The translations under genes were made by a program, and so were the position numbers. Below are positions 1 through 9,135 of a stretch of DNA of 25,683 nucleotides, in pieces. The notes beneath the pieces were generated by a model that did not search any database, had not been told where the DNA came from, and saw only the letters and a program-made list of their open reading frames with translations. The stretch lies in contig BFEA01000383.1 of NCBI GenBank assembly GCA_003427395.1, forward strand, positions 928,118-953,800. Direction: 5' to 3'. Source of the stretch: Chara braunii. Lineage: Eukaryota > Streptophyta > Charophyceae > Charales > Characeae. Within the stretch, counting starts at the first letter, position 1; every line of letters starts with the position of its first letter.

Positions 1-2586
1 TATTCACCATTGAAGACAAGAGTGTTGTTGCCGATATATGATGACATCCTTTGAGGTTGAGGTTGATGCCTAGGAATCTAATAGGAGAGTCTGGATTTGT
101 CCATTGTAATCTTGTCGGGGTTATCTCTATGGGAGGAGGGGTTTCCGCGGTCCACCATCCTATTGTTTTAGACCAGTTAACTTTCATTTATGAGGCTAGT
201 TGGAATGCTTGCATTGCTCTTGTCAGAGCCTGGAACGATGATGTTGAAGCTCTGATAAGTACCGTGAGATCGTCCGCGAATAGGAGAGTAGTAGGGATGT
301 GGAGGGGTTGATCTCGTTCGTCCCTGACGTTCTCTATCCTCTCGATGGATCTATCCTTTCTCAGGAAGGCAGCGATGGCTTCCATAACAAAAAGGAAGAT
401 TGGTGCTGCCAATGGGTTTCCTTGCCTCACCGATCTTGACATTGGGTAAGGGTTCGAGAGGAAGCCATAGACTTGGACTATCCCTTGTGCATCGTTGTAG
501 AGTACTCTTACCCATTTTCGGAAGATTGGGCCTACTCCCATTTTTCTCATGCTAGCCTGCAGAAAGTCCCAATTTACTTGGTCGTATGCTTTTTCAAAAT
601 AAAAAAATAGGATAGCTGCGGCGATCCGTTTTTTATTGATTATTCGTGTCGATTCGCACAAAGTCATTACGTTGTCTAAAATGTGTCTCCCTGGTATGAA
701 CCCTGTTTGGTCTAGGTGAAAACATCCTCCGGTGACTCTGTTTATTCTTGTGGCTAGGAGTTTAGCTAGGATCTTGTAAGCTACATTTAGTAGAGAAATG
801 GGTCTGTAGTTTTTGATGTCCCCTCTCTGTCTCCCTTTTTGTATAGGAGTGTTACTACTCCTGTACTCAGGACTGGGCCTAGTGATTCTTCTTCCCATGC
901 TCTGGTGAGGAATCTGAGGAGGAGTGGTCCTAGAATATGCCAGCCTGCGATCCAAAATTCCTTAGATAGTCCATCTCTACCTGGTGCTTTGTTGGGTTTG
1001 AGGTCGATGAGGGCTTTGTGTAGTTCTTCTAAGGATATGGGTTCTTCTAGGTATTTGGCTGTTTCNCTTGTGAGGGATTGGTCTAGGTGGGCTAAGAATT
1101 TCTCTCTTGCGTTGTTCGTTGCGTTGTTCCCCCCTACTGGTGTTTTGGAGGTGTAGAGTTCTTGGTAGAAGGTGGTTGCAATGTTGACTAGTTTCGTGGT
1201 TTCTGTGGTTCGGTTTCCGTTCTCGTCGTGTAGGCATTCTATTTTGCAATTCCTGTTGTTGGCTTTGATTTTCTGGAAGAAGAATTTTGACATACTTTCG
1301 TTCAGTTCCCAATCTTTTACCCTGGCCCTTAATTGGAGGCTGTTGAGCTTGAGTTTAGTCCATTTTGTTAATTCTTCCTTAGATTTATCCAGTAGTTCTG
1401 CATAGAATTCTGAATGTGGTTGATTTTGGAGGTTTATCTCTGCTATTTCTATTGCATTTTTTAGGGTTTCTTCCCTTTCCTTTCTTTGTGACGCTAGTCT
1501 TCTGGATAATTTTGTTGTGCTTGTGCTAATGCTCTTAATGATTTGTGGAAATTTGGTAAATATGTCCTCGTTGGGCGGTATGTGTGTTTGTGAAGTTAGG
1601 ATGGTTTGTAGTTCTGATTGGAATGTTTTGCTAGTGAGCAGGGCATTGTTTAAGCGGTAAAAGCTTTTACCTGTGTATCCCTCTTTAGTGAGTCTGATGG
1701 CTAGAGTTATGGCTTTGTGGTCTAATCCTTTGTGGTATGGGTTATTGTGGATGGTACAATCTTGTATGGCTCCTGTTAATGAGTCTGAGGCTAGGAAGAA
1801 GTCGATTCGACAGAATGATGTTCTACCTTGTGAGGTTTTCCTGATGCNAGAGTATTTTNTANTATCNGGGTATAGNAGGNGGTATGGGTCCANTAGGTTN
1901 TTCCTAATTATGAATTCGTTTAGTTTTGCGCTGTTTGTTTGGGGTGTGGGATCTTGTGAATGCGATATTTTATCTAGATTGGGGTTCTGAACTGAGTTCC
2001 AGTCTCCCATAATGATTGTGGATGTTAATGTGGGGATGAGTTGTTCTATTGATATTAGGAATGGGGTTTTATCTTGTGGTGTGTTCGGGCCGTATATGCC
2101 TATGAGTGAAATTTCTTCTTCCTTGAAATTTATGTCTAATTTGATCCATCTGCCTGAGGTGTTGTCTTGGTTGACACTTTTTATTTTTAATACTTCATTG
2201 GCTGGAGATTTTTGGTGTAGGAGGATGACGATTCCTGCTGATCCATTGTCTTCAGCTTTAGACCAGAAGGCTGTTTTGACGTGTGTTAATTTTCTGATGA
2301 TGGCCGATTGTATTTTGTCATGTTCGCTGCTGTTGGTCAAATATGTTTCTTGGAGGCATGTTATGTCTGGGGGGTTGGGGCCAAACCAACCTATAGTTTC
2401 AGTGAGGTTTCTCCATTTGATTGGGTTGTCTAGTATGGAGGCTAGGCCGTTGATATTCCATGATGCGCAGGTGATTTCGGGTTGTTTCCTGGTTTCCTTG
2501 AGAATGTCAGCTTCGGTGGTGGGTTTGAATCTCTTTGCGTTATTGTTTGTCCCACTATCCAGTTGACCGTTGGGATGCTCATCCAT
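1..2586 (-). pseudogene. LINE ORF2: APE endonuclease + reverse transcriptase, damaged and cut by window edge
   Basis: The ATG at 2586 is the first after an in-frame TGA, 44 nt beyond the ORF1 stop. The APE-type endonuclease (about residues 38-290) shows SWNINGL, CLQETYL, GIYGPN, GDWNSV, a QGRTSFCRIDFF block and a terminal DHKA. The RT follows: NKAPGRDGLSKEFW, then YRPISLLNVAYK, QTGFIPGRHILDNV and FADD (269-280). Three lesions are visible. One is a one-base loss in the C run at 820-823 that shifts frame within the RT. The second is Tyr (599-601) where motif A normally has its catalytic Asp, read as FFYFEKAYDQVNW. The third is an in-frame TAA at 188-190, after which the same frame continues with RT-like sequence to the window edge. 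The family's target-primed reverse transcription should therefore be abolished in this copy. Confidence 0.9.
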
Positions 2587-2630
2587 TGCTGGTTGTGCTG
2601 GTCAGGTCGGATGTGGGATTAACGATTGAT

Positions 2631-5258
2631 TCATGTGGGGGTGTTGTCGGTCTTTTTCATTATCTCTTCCTTCTCCTTTCTCTTCTCTTCCTTCGCCTCC
2701 TTTTCTTTCTTCAACTTCTCTAGTGTCTCGTCCTCGTCCCTGCCCAACCATTCCTCCCTCATGAAGGCGGTTGTGCTGTAGGCGATTCTGTCGACTTCAT
2801 CCTTGTGACCCAGCAATGAGTATGGGATTTCGCTGATCATTTCCCATGGCTTCCATTGCAGGCCCTCCCTCGGTTGGGCTTGCTGGTCGTAAAGAACCAG
2901 AACTGGCCTCAGATTGCTGTAGCGACTTTCCCCGTTGCCGTCCTCCCAGTGCACGTCCAGGCCGTCTTGGTCTATCACTTCCATTGCTAGGGGGCGGTCG
3001 TCTAAGATGTTTGCCCTCGCGAAGCTGGGACGTTTGTGTGTGTCCTGAGCTGTGATGATGTGCAATGAGTGTCGGACTGCAATCTGCCATTCCTTCTTCT
3101 CTGTGTTGTATCGGAAGGGCAAGAAGGGGACTGTGGGGGAAAGGGTGCGTGCATCCAGTGTGGCCGCCACTGTCAAGTCCTGAGGATTTTGATCTGCTAT
3201 CTTGTTGAGGGAGTGAGAATCNTCTCCTAGCTCCAGGTTNTGCTCTTGCAGGTAACTTGTTTGCCTTTCAAGGATGGCGATNTGTCTTCTNTTTTCCTTC
3301 TTCAGGCTGTTCTTTTGCTTGAGCAGATTGTTTGCCAGTGAGATCATTGTCGTTTCCTCTGCGGTGCTGTTGACATTTGGTGATCCCTCCACCTTTGTGG
3401 CCTGGTCTGCACNGTCGTCTCGCAGGTATGAGTTGGGCCACTCAATCGGGTGTTCAGTTATTGNTGGTGTTGTGAGTGGGGTTCCTGGGTAGGAGTCTGT
3501 GTCCATTGCATCTNTGTGCTGTTCNGCGTACTGGAGGGCTAAAAATTCAGAGAAGGTGTTCTCTGTTGGCAGCGCGTCGTAGCGATTGGGGGAAATTGGG
3601 AATCCACCTGTGACATTTGCAGTTGNATTTNACTCCTTCTTNAGGATGCTGATGTGTCTGGCATGTGCCAGCCTGATTTCNAAGTCCACNTCTCTGCGTA
3701 CCTTCAGCGATTCAATGTATTCGTCCAGCCATTCCAANNTGNTGTTTGAGTCCTCTTCTGGCANTGTGGTTTGGCTANAGTCTGCTGTTGTCGNTGGTGG
3801 TACTATGTCNAGGTGNANTTCGTTTTCCCTGCTTGTGGTTGATGTGCTGCTNTCTCTGAGCTTCTTTGTCCCTGGAGTCTTGCTTGTTCCTTTGGGANCT
3901 TCCTCCTCGTTCNTNTTCTTTCTTTTCGCTGGANCNGAGTCGTTCTTTTTGTCCCCATTTGTGTTCTTNGGTTCGAGATCTCTTCTGGTNTGTAGGATTT
4001 CGAGGTANGATTTTTCTGCCTCTCGTCCTATGTTATGCACNTCGCTGAGAATTTGCCTTNTGTGCATAGTCTGTTCTNGCAGGTCCGCATTTCCCAGAGN
4101 TGCATTTTCATATCTGTGAGTTGCTNTGTCATTCCTTTTGCCTCCCCCTTTTTGCCATCTGCTTCCGTGNGGGGGGAAGANGTCAGGTTNGCATGCTGGT
4201 TCTGGGTCTGCTAGTGTCCATATCCATGCTGGATTGTCTTTGAGATCATCAAAGACCCAGCCTGCGTGGGCTGGGTCGTTGATGATCCAAATGCCTTTCA
4301 TTGCTTCCGCTTCTATGAGCAATGAGGGGTGCAGTCTTCTGCCTTCTCCTTTTCGTGTGTTCAGGGGGCAGAGAGGGTCGTTCCCCATGTGTCCTGTGAT
4401 CCTGCATCTTAAACACATGGGGTTCGCCTTCGTGGATATGTAGACTGTTGAGATCTTTTGATCTGCTCTGAAATACCATTTTTCTGGCAGTTCGGGTGGG
4501 TTGCTTCCTTTGAGCTCGATGCATGCAATTCTTGAGTTGGTGCTGGGAGCCAAGAATCCTGGAGCTGAGGAGACCCATTCGACCAAGGGATATTGTGGGT
4601 AGGTCTCTTTCAACCTATCCTCCACCAGCTGGTGGACTTCGTCGGACAGGTTGTCAAACTGGATCCAGAAGTGTTTGTACATTAACGTCTGCCGATGTCT
4701 TGAGGTGCCTTGTGTTGCTGCCCTGTTGGGTCTCCATTTGGAGATGGATACCACTGATCCTTCGCAGTAGAGGGCCTGAACTGAGAGGAGGCAGGCTGCG
4801 TAATCTGTTTCTGCACATAAAACTGTTACTGCGTTCTTCCCCCTCTGTTGCAATGCTATCTTGGGGATCGAGTCCCGCAGGTTCTCCATGTTTTGGAGGG
4901 CGTCACAAACTCTTTTCCTTTTCTCTATGGGCGGCAGTTGTTTCAGTTTTGCTGGGAAAGAACAGACTACAGCGTGCTTTTCATAAAATTCATCTAGCAC
5001 AGGTAAGTGTTCTTTCGGATATACCCAGACTTCCACTTCTGATTCTTCATCTTTGTTGATCTTTACTACTTCCTTGGTGATCACAAGTTTCACTCGTGTT
5101 TCCTTTATCATGAGGTTGAGAACCTCTTGGCTTGGATCTTGGTCGTTGGTGTCGCGTGCTCTTATGAGACCTGCTGTCTCGCTTGTCATTGGGCCAAGGG
5201 CTGTGTCTGAGGCAGAGCCTGGGCCTGAGGCAGCGCTTGCTGATGAGGGGGATGCCAT
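2631..5258 (-). CDS. LINE ORF1 protein, CCHC RNA-binding, unusually long
   Basis: The frame is open for 875 codons from the ATG at 5258 (MASPSSASAASG). It stays open upstream to an ATG at 5351, but those 31 residues are a translation of a hairpin module, so I prefer 5258. An N-terminal Ser/Ala/Gly-rich stretch is followed by a region with SISKWRPNR that resembles the DUF4283-type domain of plant LINE ORF1s (inference). Then comes a knuckle, CLRCRITGHMGNDPLC, about residues 282-297. Its spacing is CX2CX4HX6C, not the usual X4. The middle (about residues 356-678) is charged, probably disordered and rich in N-derived X residues. About 170 C-terminal residues form an unrecognised Trp-rich segment ending in a Lys/Glu coiled coil. 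The expected role is binding LINE RNA as an RNP. The stop is TGA at 2631. Confidence 0.85.
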   Translation of the reverse strand: MASPSSASAASGPGSASDTALGPMTSETAGLIRARDTNDQDPSQEVLNLMIKETRVKLVITKEVVKINKDEESEVEVWVYPKEHLPVLDEFYEKHAVVCSFPAKLKQLPPIEKRKRVCDALQNMENLRDSIPKIALQQRGKNAVTVLCAETDYAACLLSVQALYCEGSVVSISKWRPNRAATQGTSRHRQTLMYKHFWIQFDNLSDEVHQLVEDRLKETYPQYPLVEWVSSAPGFLAPSTNSRIACIELKGSNPPELPEKWYFRADQKISTVYISTKANPMCLRCRITGHMGNDPLCPLNTRKGEGRRLHPSLLIEAEAMKGIWIINDPAHAGWVFDDLKDNPAWIWTLADPEPACXPDXFPXHGSRWQKGGGKRNDXATHRYENAXLGNADLXEQTMHXRQILSXVHNIGREAEKXYLEILXTRRDLEXKNTNGDKKNDXXPAKRKXXNEEEXPKGTSKTPGTKKLRXSSTSTTSRENEXHXDIVPPXTTADXSQTTXPEEDSNXXLEWLDEYIESLKVRRXVDXEIRLAHARHISIXKKEXNXTANVTGGFPISPNRYDALPTENTFSEFLALQYXEQHXDAMDTDSYPGTPLTTPXITEHPIEWPNSYLRDDXADQATKVEGSPNVNSTAEETTMISLANNLLKQKNSLKKEXRRXIAILERQTSYLQEXNLELGXDSHSLNKIADQNPQDLTVAATLDARTLSPTVPFLPFRYNTEKKEWQIAVRHSLHIITAQDTHKRPSFARANILDDRPLAMEVIDQDGLDVHWEDGNGESRYSNLRPVLVLYDQQAQPREGLQWKPWEMISEIPYSLLGHKDEVDRIAYSTTAFMREEWLGRDEDETLEKLKKEKEAKEEKRKEKEEIMKKTDNTPT

Positions 5259-5290
5259 CGAGATCAAATATTGAGTGGTGGAAAAGGGCT

Positions 5291-5926
5291 GAGCTTCGCT
5301 TCCCCGCTTGGGGAGCGTGGGAACAGAAAAAAATGAGCTGTAAAAAAGCACAGAGCTTCACCTCCCCACTTCAGGAGCGTGGGATTAGAGACTGAGAGCT
5401 TCACTCCTCACTTGGGGAGTGTGGGATTCGCAAATGAGCAGTAAAAAACGAGCAGAGCTTCGCCTCCCCACCTGGGGAGCGTCGGATCACCAAATGAGCA
5501 GTGAAAAAGGAGCAGAGGTGGGGAGCGCGGAATCAGCAAATGTGCGAAAAAAGAAGAGCTTCGCCACCCCACCTGGGGCTAAGTGAAAAAAAGGAGCAGA
5601 GCTTCGCCTCCCCACCTCCCCACCTGGGGAGCGTGGGATCAAAGAATGAGCCGTGAAAAAAGAGTAGAGCTTCGCCTCCCCTCCTGGGGAGCGTGGGATC
5701 AGCAATTGAGCGGTGACCAAACGAGCAAAGCTTCGCCTCCCCTCCTAGGGAGCGTGGGATCAGCAAATGAACGATGAGAGAAGAGCTGTGCTTCGCCTTC
5801 CCCCTGGGGAGCGTTGGATCAGAAGCAGAAAAGACAGGGCTTCGCCTCCCCACTTGGGGAGCGTGGGTTCAGATCCTGAGCGCAAAAAAGGATAGAGCTT
5901 CACCTCCCCACCTGGGGAGCGTAATA
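5291..5926. repeat. Hairpin-module tandem array, 12 units of about 60 bp
   Basis: Module cores begin near 5291, 5353, 5396, 5455, 5515, 5556, 5599, 5667, 5728, 5788, 5838 and 5895, spaced about 60 bp with some of about 43. The plus-strand core is GAGCTTCGCC, then CTCCCC-NNNN-GGGGAG, then CGTGGGATCA. The arms are self-complementary (6 bp plus a bulged CG pair) around a variable 4-nt loop (ACCT, ACTT, TCCT, GCTT). Spacers are A-rich, roughly CAAATGAGCAGTGAAAAAAG. The unit at 5515 is truncated, the one at 5556 lacks its right half and the one at 5599 has an 8-bp internal duplication. The array ends about 30 nt upstream of the LINE ORF1 ATG. It may be the LINE 5' UTR or an unrelated minisatellite. 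Confidence 0.9.
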
Positions 5927-6052
5927 TTCGATCTTAATTGACAAGGGGAAAACAACAAGAAAGCCAAAAAAGGAAATAATTAAGTCATGATCACTGATTA
6001 ACCAGTTTCAAAAAATTATGTGGTGGCGATAATAATTAATAAAGGAGGAAGA

Positions 6053-6514
6053 AATTCGCCTCCCCGCTTGGGGATCGTTGGAGCAGCAATTGAGTAGTGG
6101 AGAAAGAGCCGAGTTTCGCCTCCCCACTTGGGGAGCTTGAGATCAGGATCAGAGCATTGAGCATTGAAAAGAAAGGACAGAGTTTCGCCTCCCCACTTGG
6201 GGACCGTGAATTTACGACAGCAAAGGTCCAAGGGAGGATGAGCTCTTTAATAAATAAAGCGATTAATTGAGAAAATTCGGGCAGCATGTACCCTCCCCAC
6301 TTGGGGATCGTTGGTTTCAGCAACATGGAGAAAGGGACGGAAGGTTAGGATCTGAGCATTTGGAAAAGAGACTGCAAAGATCCACGGGAGGATGAGCGAT
6401 TTACTGAATAAAGAGAGAATTTGAGGAAAATCGGGCAGCATGTATCCTCCCCACTTGGGGAACGCTGGATGTAGTAGCTTGGCGGAGGAGCTGGTAGATC
6501 AGGAACAGAGCACC

Positions 6515-6545
<31 letters not shown>

Positions 6546-6666
6546 GCCACCCCGTTTGGGGAGCGTGGTATTGCGACAGCAGCGAACCAAGGAAAGATTA
6601 GCGATTTGGTTAATTGGCACAGTTCGGACATATTTGGTCAGCATCTGGTCTCCCCGCCTGGGGAGA
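6053..6666. repeat. Second, looser cluster of the same hairpin module (7 copies)
   Basis: After a module-free AT-rich gap (5931-6052) the same core recurs near 6053, 6111, 6180, 6288, 6443, 6541 and 6649, with the CCCC-NNNN-GGGG stem kept and loops GCTT, ACTT, GTTT and GCCT. Spacing is irregular (about 60 to 155 bp). Three of these modules sit at the end of a larger unit of about 95-100 bp: 6214-6313, 6370-6468 and 6573-6666. The larger units share a GGTCCAAGGGAGGATGAGC-like start and a TCGGGCAGCATGTA-like lead into the stem. This implies expansion at two scales. Confidence 0.8.
6515..6540 (+). repeat. Poly(A) run of 26
   Basis: An uninterrupted run of A lies directly before a hairpin module (6541). 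It could be a retroposon tail or slippage at an A-rich spacer of the array; the array spacers are already A-rich, which favours slippage. Confidence 0.9.
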
Positions 6667-7120
6667 AATGAGTTGTCCGACCAGATATGGTCACTTAAGT
6701 AGTTGTGTCCCTACTTATCAAGTTGATGGACAACTGGTTTCGAGGATAGTTTGGAGGTTAGCATTTGCAAGCCGTTATTCTTTTGTCGAGATTGGGTGGG
6801 CTGAGGTGTGGGTCGACAAGTGTAGATTGTGAGGTTGGGAGTAGTGAATTGTTAGATGGTCGTGGGGTGGGCTGGGGAAGGTTGGGGACGAAAGGGAAGG
6901 AGGGGAAGGGGAGAGGGGGGGTATGCGAAGGGAAAGGCTGGAGAGACCAGCGACGTGGGGCGCGTTGAGACTACGGTTTCCAAGTGAGGGTTATTTGGGT
7001 GGACTGGATTGCCAATTCGGGGGGAGTTGAAATTAACGCGGGGAATAGGATGGCTATTTGAAGGGGATCGGGATGAGGGGGGGGGCTCGATCGGGGATTG
7101 CGGCGGTCTCCGAGAATATT
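6667..7120. other. Non-coding purine-rich spacer with G-quadruplex motif
   Basis: No coding similarity is seen on either strand. The sequence becomes strongly G-rich on the plus strand around 6884-6921, where five G tracts (GGGG, GGG, GGGG, GGGG, GGGGGGG) are separated by loops of 6, 5, 2 and 3 nt. Another G9 run lies near 7078-7086. The stretch follows the pol stop of Gypsy element 1, where a polypurine tract and 3' LTR would be expected. The purines are on the wrong strand for a minus-strand element, and nothing here matches the candidate LTR at 14252-15230. Confidence 0.5.
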
Positions 7121-8751
7121 TCAGTCTAAGGCAGGATCTTTACCCTTCTTCTCTCTTTCGAAAGCTCGAACTATATCGGGAGCTGTTTCTAGAAGTTCTG
7201 TTCGCGTGAACCAGCGGTCGTCTTCTGGCTCTTGATAGGCAAATCTGACTTTGTATTGCTTTTGGGGACAACCTCTACCTCCTGTCCTGTAGATATCCTC
7301 ACCTACTATCCCTTCAATGTCATAACTTCCATCCATATCTGGAGGAGTCATAGATATGCGTGATGGGAATTGTTGACTTGTAACGCAAGGTAACAGCTTT
7401 GACGCATGGAATACTGGGTAGGTGTGGAGGTGTGCTGGGATCTCAATAGTATAGGACGGCCCATCCTCTACGCCCTTGACTTCTAGGACTCGCCACGGTC
7501 CTCTGTACGCAGGCAACAACTTTTGTGAGATGTTTTCCTCAGGGGCAAACTCTTTTGACTTGACCTAGACTAAGTCACCTACTTGAAACTGTGAGGGGCG
7601 ACGGTGCTTGCTAGCTTGTTCTATCATTCTGTGCTGGGCTTTCCCGAGGTTGTCAACAACCGTAGCTATCTCTTTCTCGTGCTGTATTGCAAACTCTCAA
7701 GTACCGGGCAGTTGCCTCTGAATCTGGTCCCGGTTAAGTCCTTCAAATGGTCTGCGCGGTCTAAAGGACTTGTGCAATTCCTTGGGAGTGCGACCCATAG
7801 ATAAGAGCACGCTGTTATTGTGGGCACTGACTACCTTTGGGAGCATCTCATCCCAGTTGATCTGATCGGGCCTAATGTACATTCTAAGAACTTGCTGCAG
7901 GAGCTTGTTCATCTATTCAGTCTAGCCGTTAGTCTCAAGATGACGACCAGACGACATCAGCAACTTCGAGCCATAAACTTTCATCAGCTCCTGCCAGTTC
8001 TGACTAGTGAATCTGGTATCCCTGTCACTAACTATCGACAGCGGTATACAATGCTCACTGACCCAATGGTCAAAAAACTTTTGAACTACTAAGTTTGTGC
8101 GTGCCTCTGCAGGCAAAGGAACAAAAACTGCATACTTCCTAAATCTATCTACTATGACCATGACTTGACTTTTGCCAATGGTCAAAAAACTTTTGAACTA
8201 CTAAGTTTGTGCGTGCCTCTGCAGGCAAAGGAACAAAAATTGCATACTTGCTAAATCTATCTACTATGACCATGACTTTTGCCATGCCTACTCTTGACCC
8301 GAGTATCCATAAAGTCTATGGACACAGAATCTCCGGGTCTGTCAGGAATAGGCAAGGGTCTGAGAAGACCAAGAGGGCCTCGCATAGTAGTCTTGTTTCG
8401 CTGACAGACTTTACAACTACGGACATACTCTATGCAGTTGGCCTTCATACCAGGCCAGATGTACGCGCACATGAGGTTGGCTAGTGCCTTTTGCCAACCA
8501 AAGTGTCCCTCTGTATCATGACATTCCCCTCCGATCAAACTACGGATCTGTTCACTGTTCGGAACGCACAAGCGGTCAACTACATTAGTCTTCTCGAATA
8601 ATAAGCCATCAATAATGCGGTACTTTGGATCAGACTTTGGGGCCTCCCTAACTCTCTTGAGGAGATCACTATAGATAGGGTCACGTGCATATGCCTCTCT
8701 AACTTTCTGTTGCGGGTCTCTCCCTATATCCAGTAGTGAACTATTGCCCAA
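7121..8751 (-). pseudogene. Integrase of Gypsy element 1 with chromodomain-like C-terminus
   Basis: The N-terminal zinc-binding HHCC domain is intact: ECHDTEGHFG followed by SCKVCQRNK. The core shows DSVSIDFMD (first Asp), IVSDRDTRFTSQNW (second Asp) and ETNG followed by TE (Glu). The C-terminus has the LLPAYRGPWRVLEVK and PVFHASKLLP blocks, then QYKVRFAYQEPEDDRWF, which resembles a chromodomain of chromoviruses. A 112-bp duplication (8063-8286) shifts frame inside the core. From 8185 to 7121 one frame runs on, broken by TAG at 7922-7924, 7913-7915 and 7565-7567 and TGA at 7697-7699. At 7565 a Trp is expected and at 7922 a Gln. The family inserts element DNA into chromosomes; this copy cannot. 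Confidence 0.9.
8063..8286. repeat. 112-bp tandem duplication inside integrase
   Basis: Bases 8063-8174 and 8175-8286 are near-identical copies (offset 112, with only a few substitutions). Because 112 is not a multiple of three, the duplication shifts the integrase frame. The near identity shows the event is young compared with the other damage to the element. Confidence 0.88.
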
Positions 8752-9135
8752 AAGTAATCAGCTCTTCTACTCAGAGCGTCTGCTACTACATTATACTTCC
8801 CTTTAACTGGCTTCAGTTCACTGTCATACTGGTCTAACTCTGCGGCCCACCTAGTAAGCGTAGGTGTCATCTTGGCCTGAGTCTTCAACCACCTTAGAGT
8901 CTCGTGGTCTGAATAGACTTTGAAGTGCCTCCCAAGCAAGTACTGCTTCCAATGATCTAGTGCTTGCCTGAGAGCGTAGAGTTCTCTCTCATAGGTTGAT
9001 GTCGCCACCTTCTCTGAAGGCATCCTGGTGGACATGAACTCTACAGGCCTATATCCATTGCCATCCTCTTGCTGTAAAACAACACTTATGCCATACTAAC
9101 TCGCGTCAGTGGTAACAACGAAAGCAGGGACGGAT
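8724..9135 (-). pseudogene. RNase H domain of Gypsy element 1
   Basis: The segment reads VVTTDAS, then a stop, YGISVVLQQEDGNGYRPVEF, STYERELYALRQALDHWKQY, YSDHETLRWL and NVVADALSRR, which is the standard RT-connection/RNase H block of Ty3/Gypsy pol. An in-frame TAG at 9096-9098 stands where Gln usually follows DAS. A frameshift separates it from the RT near 9130, and another near 8750 separates it from the integrase. The domain would degrade the RNA strand of the RNA-DNA hybrid. Confidence 0.88.

Larger units (their letters stand above)
1..5926 (-). mobile_element. Non-LTR retrotransposon (APE-type LINE), 3' end off window
   Basis: Read on the minus strand, the block has the standard LINE order: a nucleic-acid-binding ORF1 with a CCHC knuckle (5258-2631), a 44-nt gap, then ORF2 with an APE endonuclease and a reverse transcriptase running off the left edge. 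I include the adjoining hairpin array to 5926 as a possible 5' UTR because its last module lies about 30 nt upstream of the ORF1 start, but the true 5' boundary is not visible. No target-site duplication or 3' tail can be seen. ORF1 is open throughout while ORF2 has three lesions. Many isolated N bases suggest a multi-copy family collapsed in assembly. The LINE clade is not resolved by eye. Confidence 0.88.

Noticed and set aside
5291-5926. CRISPR-like look of the array (palindromic repeats with spacers)
   Set aside because: Spacers resemble one another, unit lengths vary widely and the setting is a eukaryotic retrotransposon cluster with no cas genes.
6515-6540. Poly(A) as the tail of a plus-strand retroposon
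   Set aside because: The run sits in the A-rich spacer of the hairpin array and no plus-strand retroposon body precedes it.
7071-7086. G-rich run as the polypurine tract of element 1
   Set aside because: The purines lie on the plus strand while the element reads on the minus strand, and no LTR follows.
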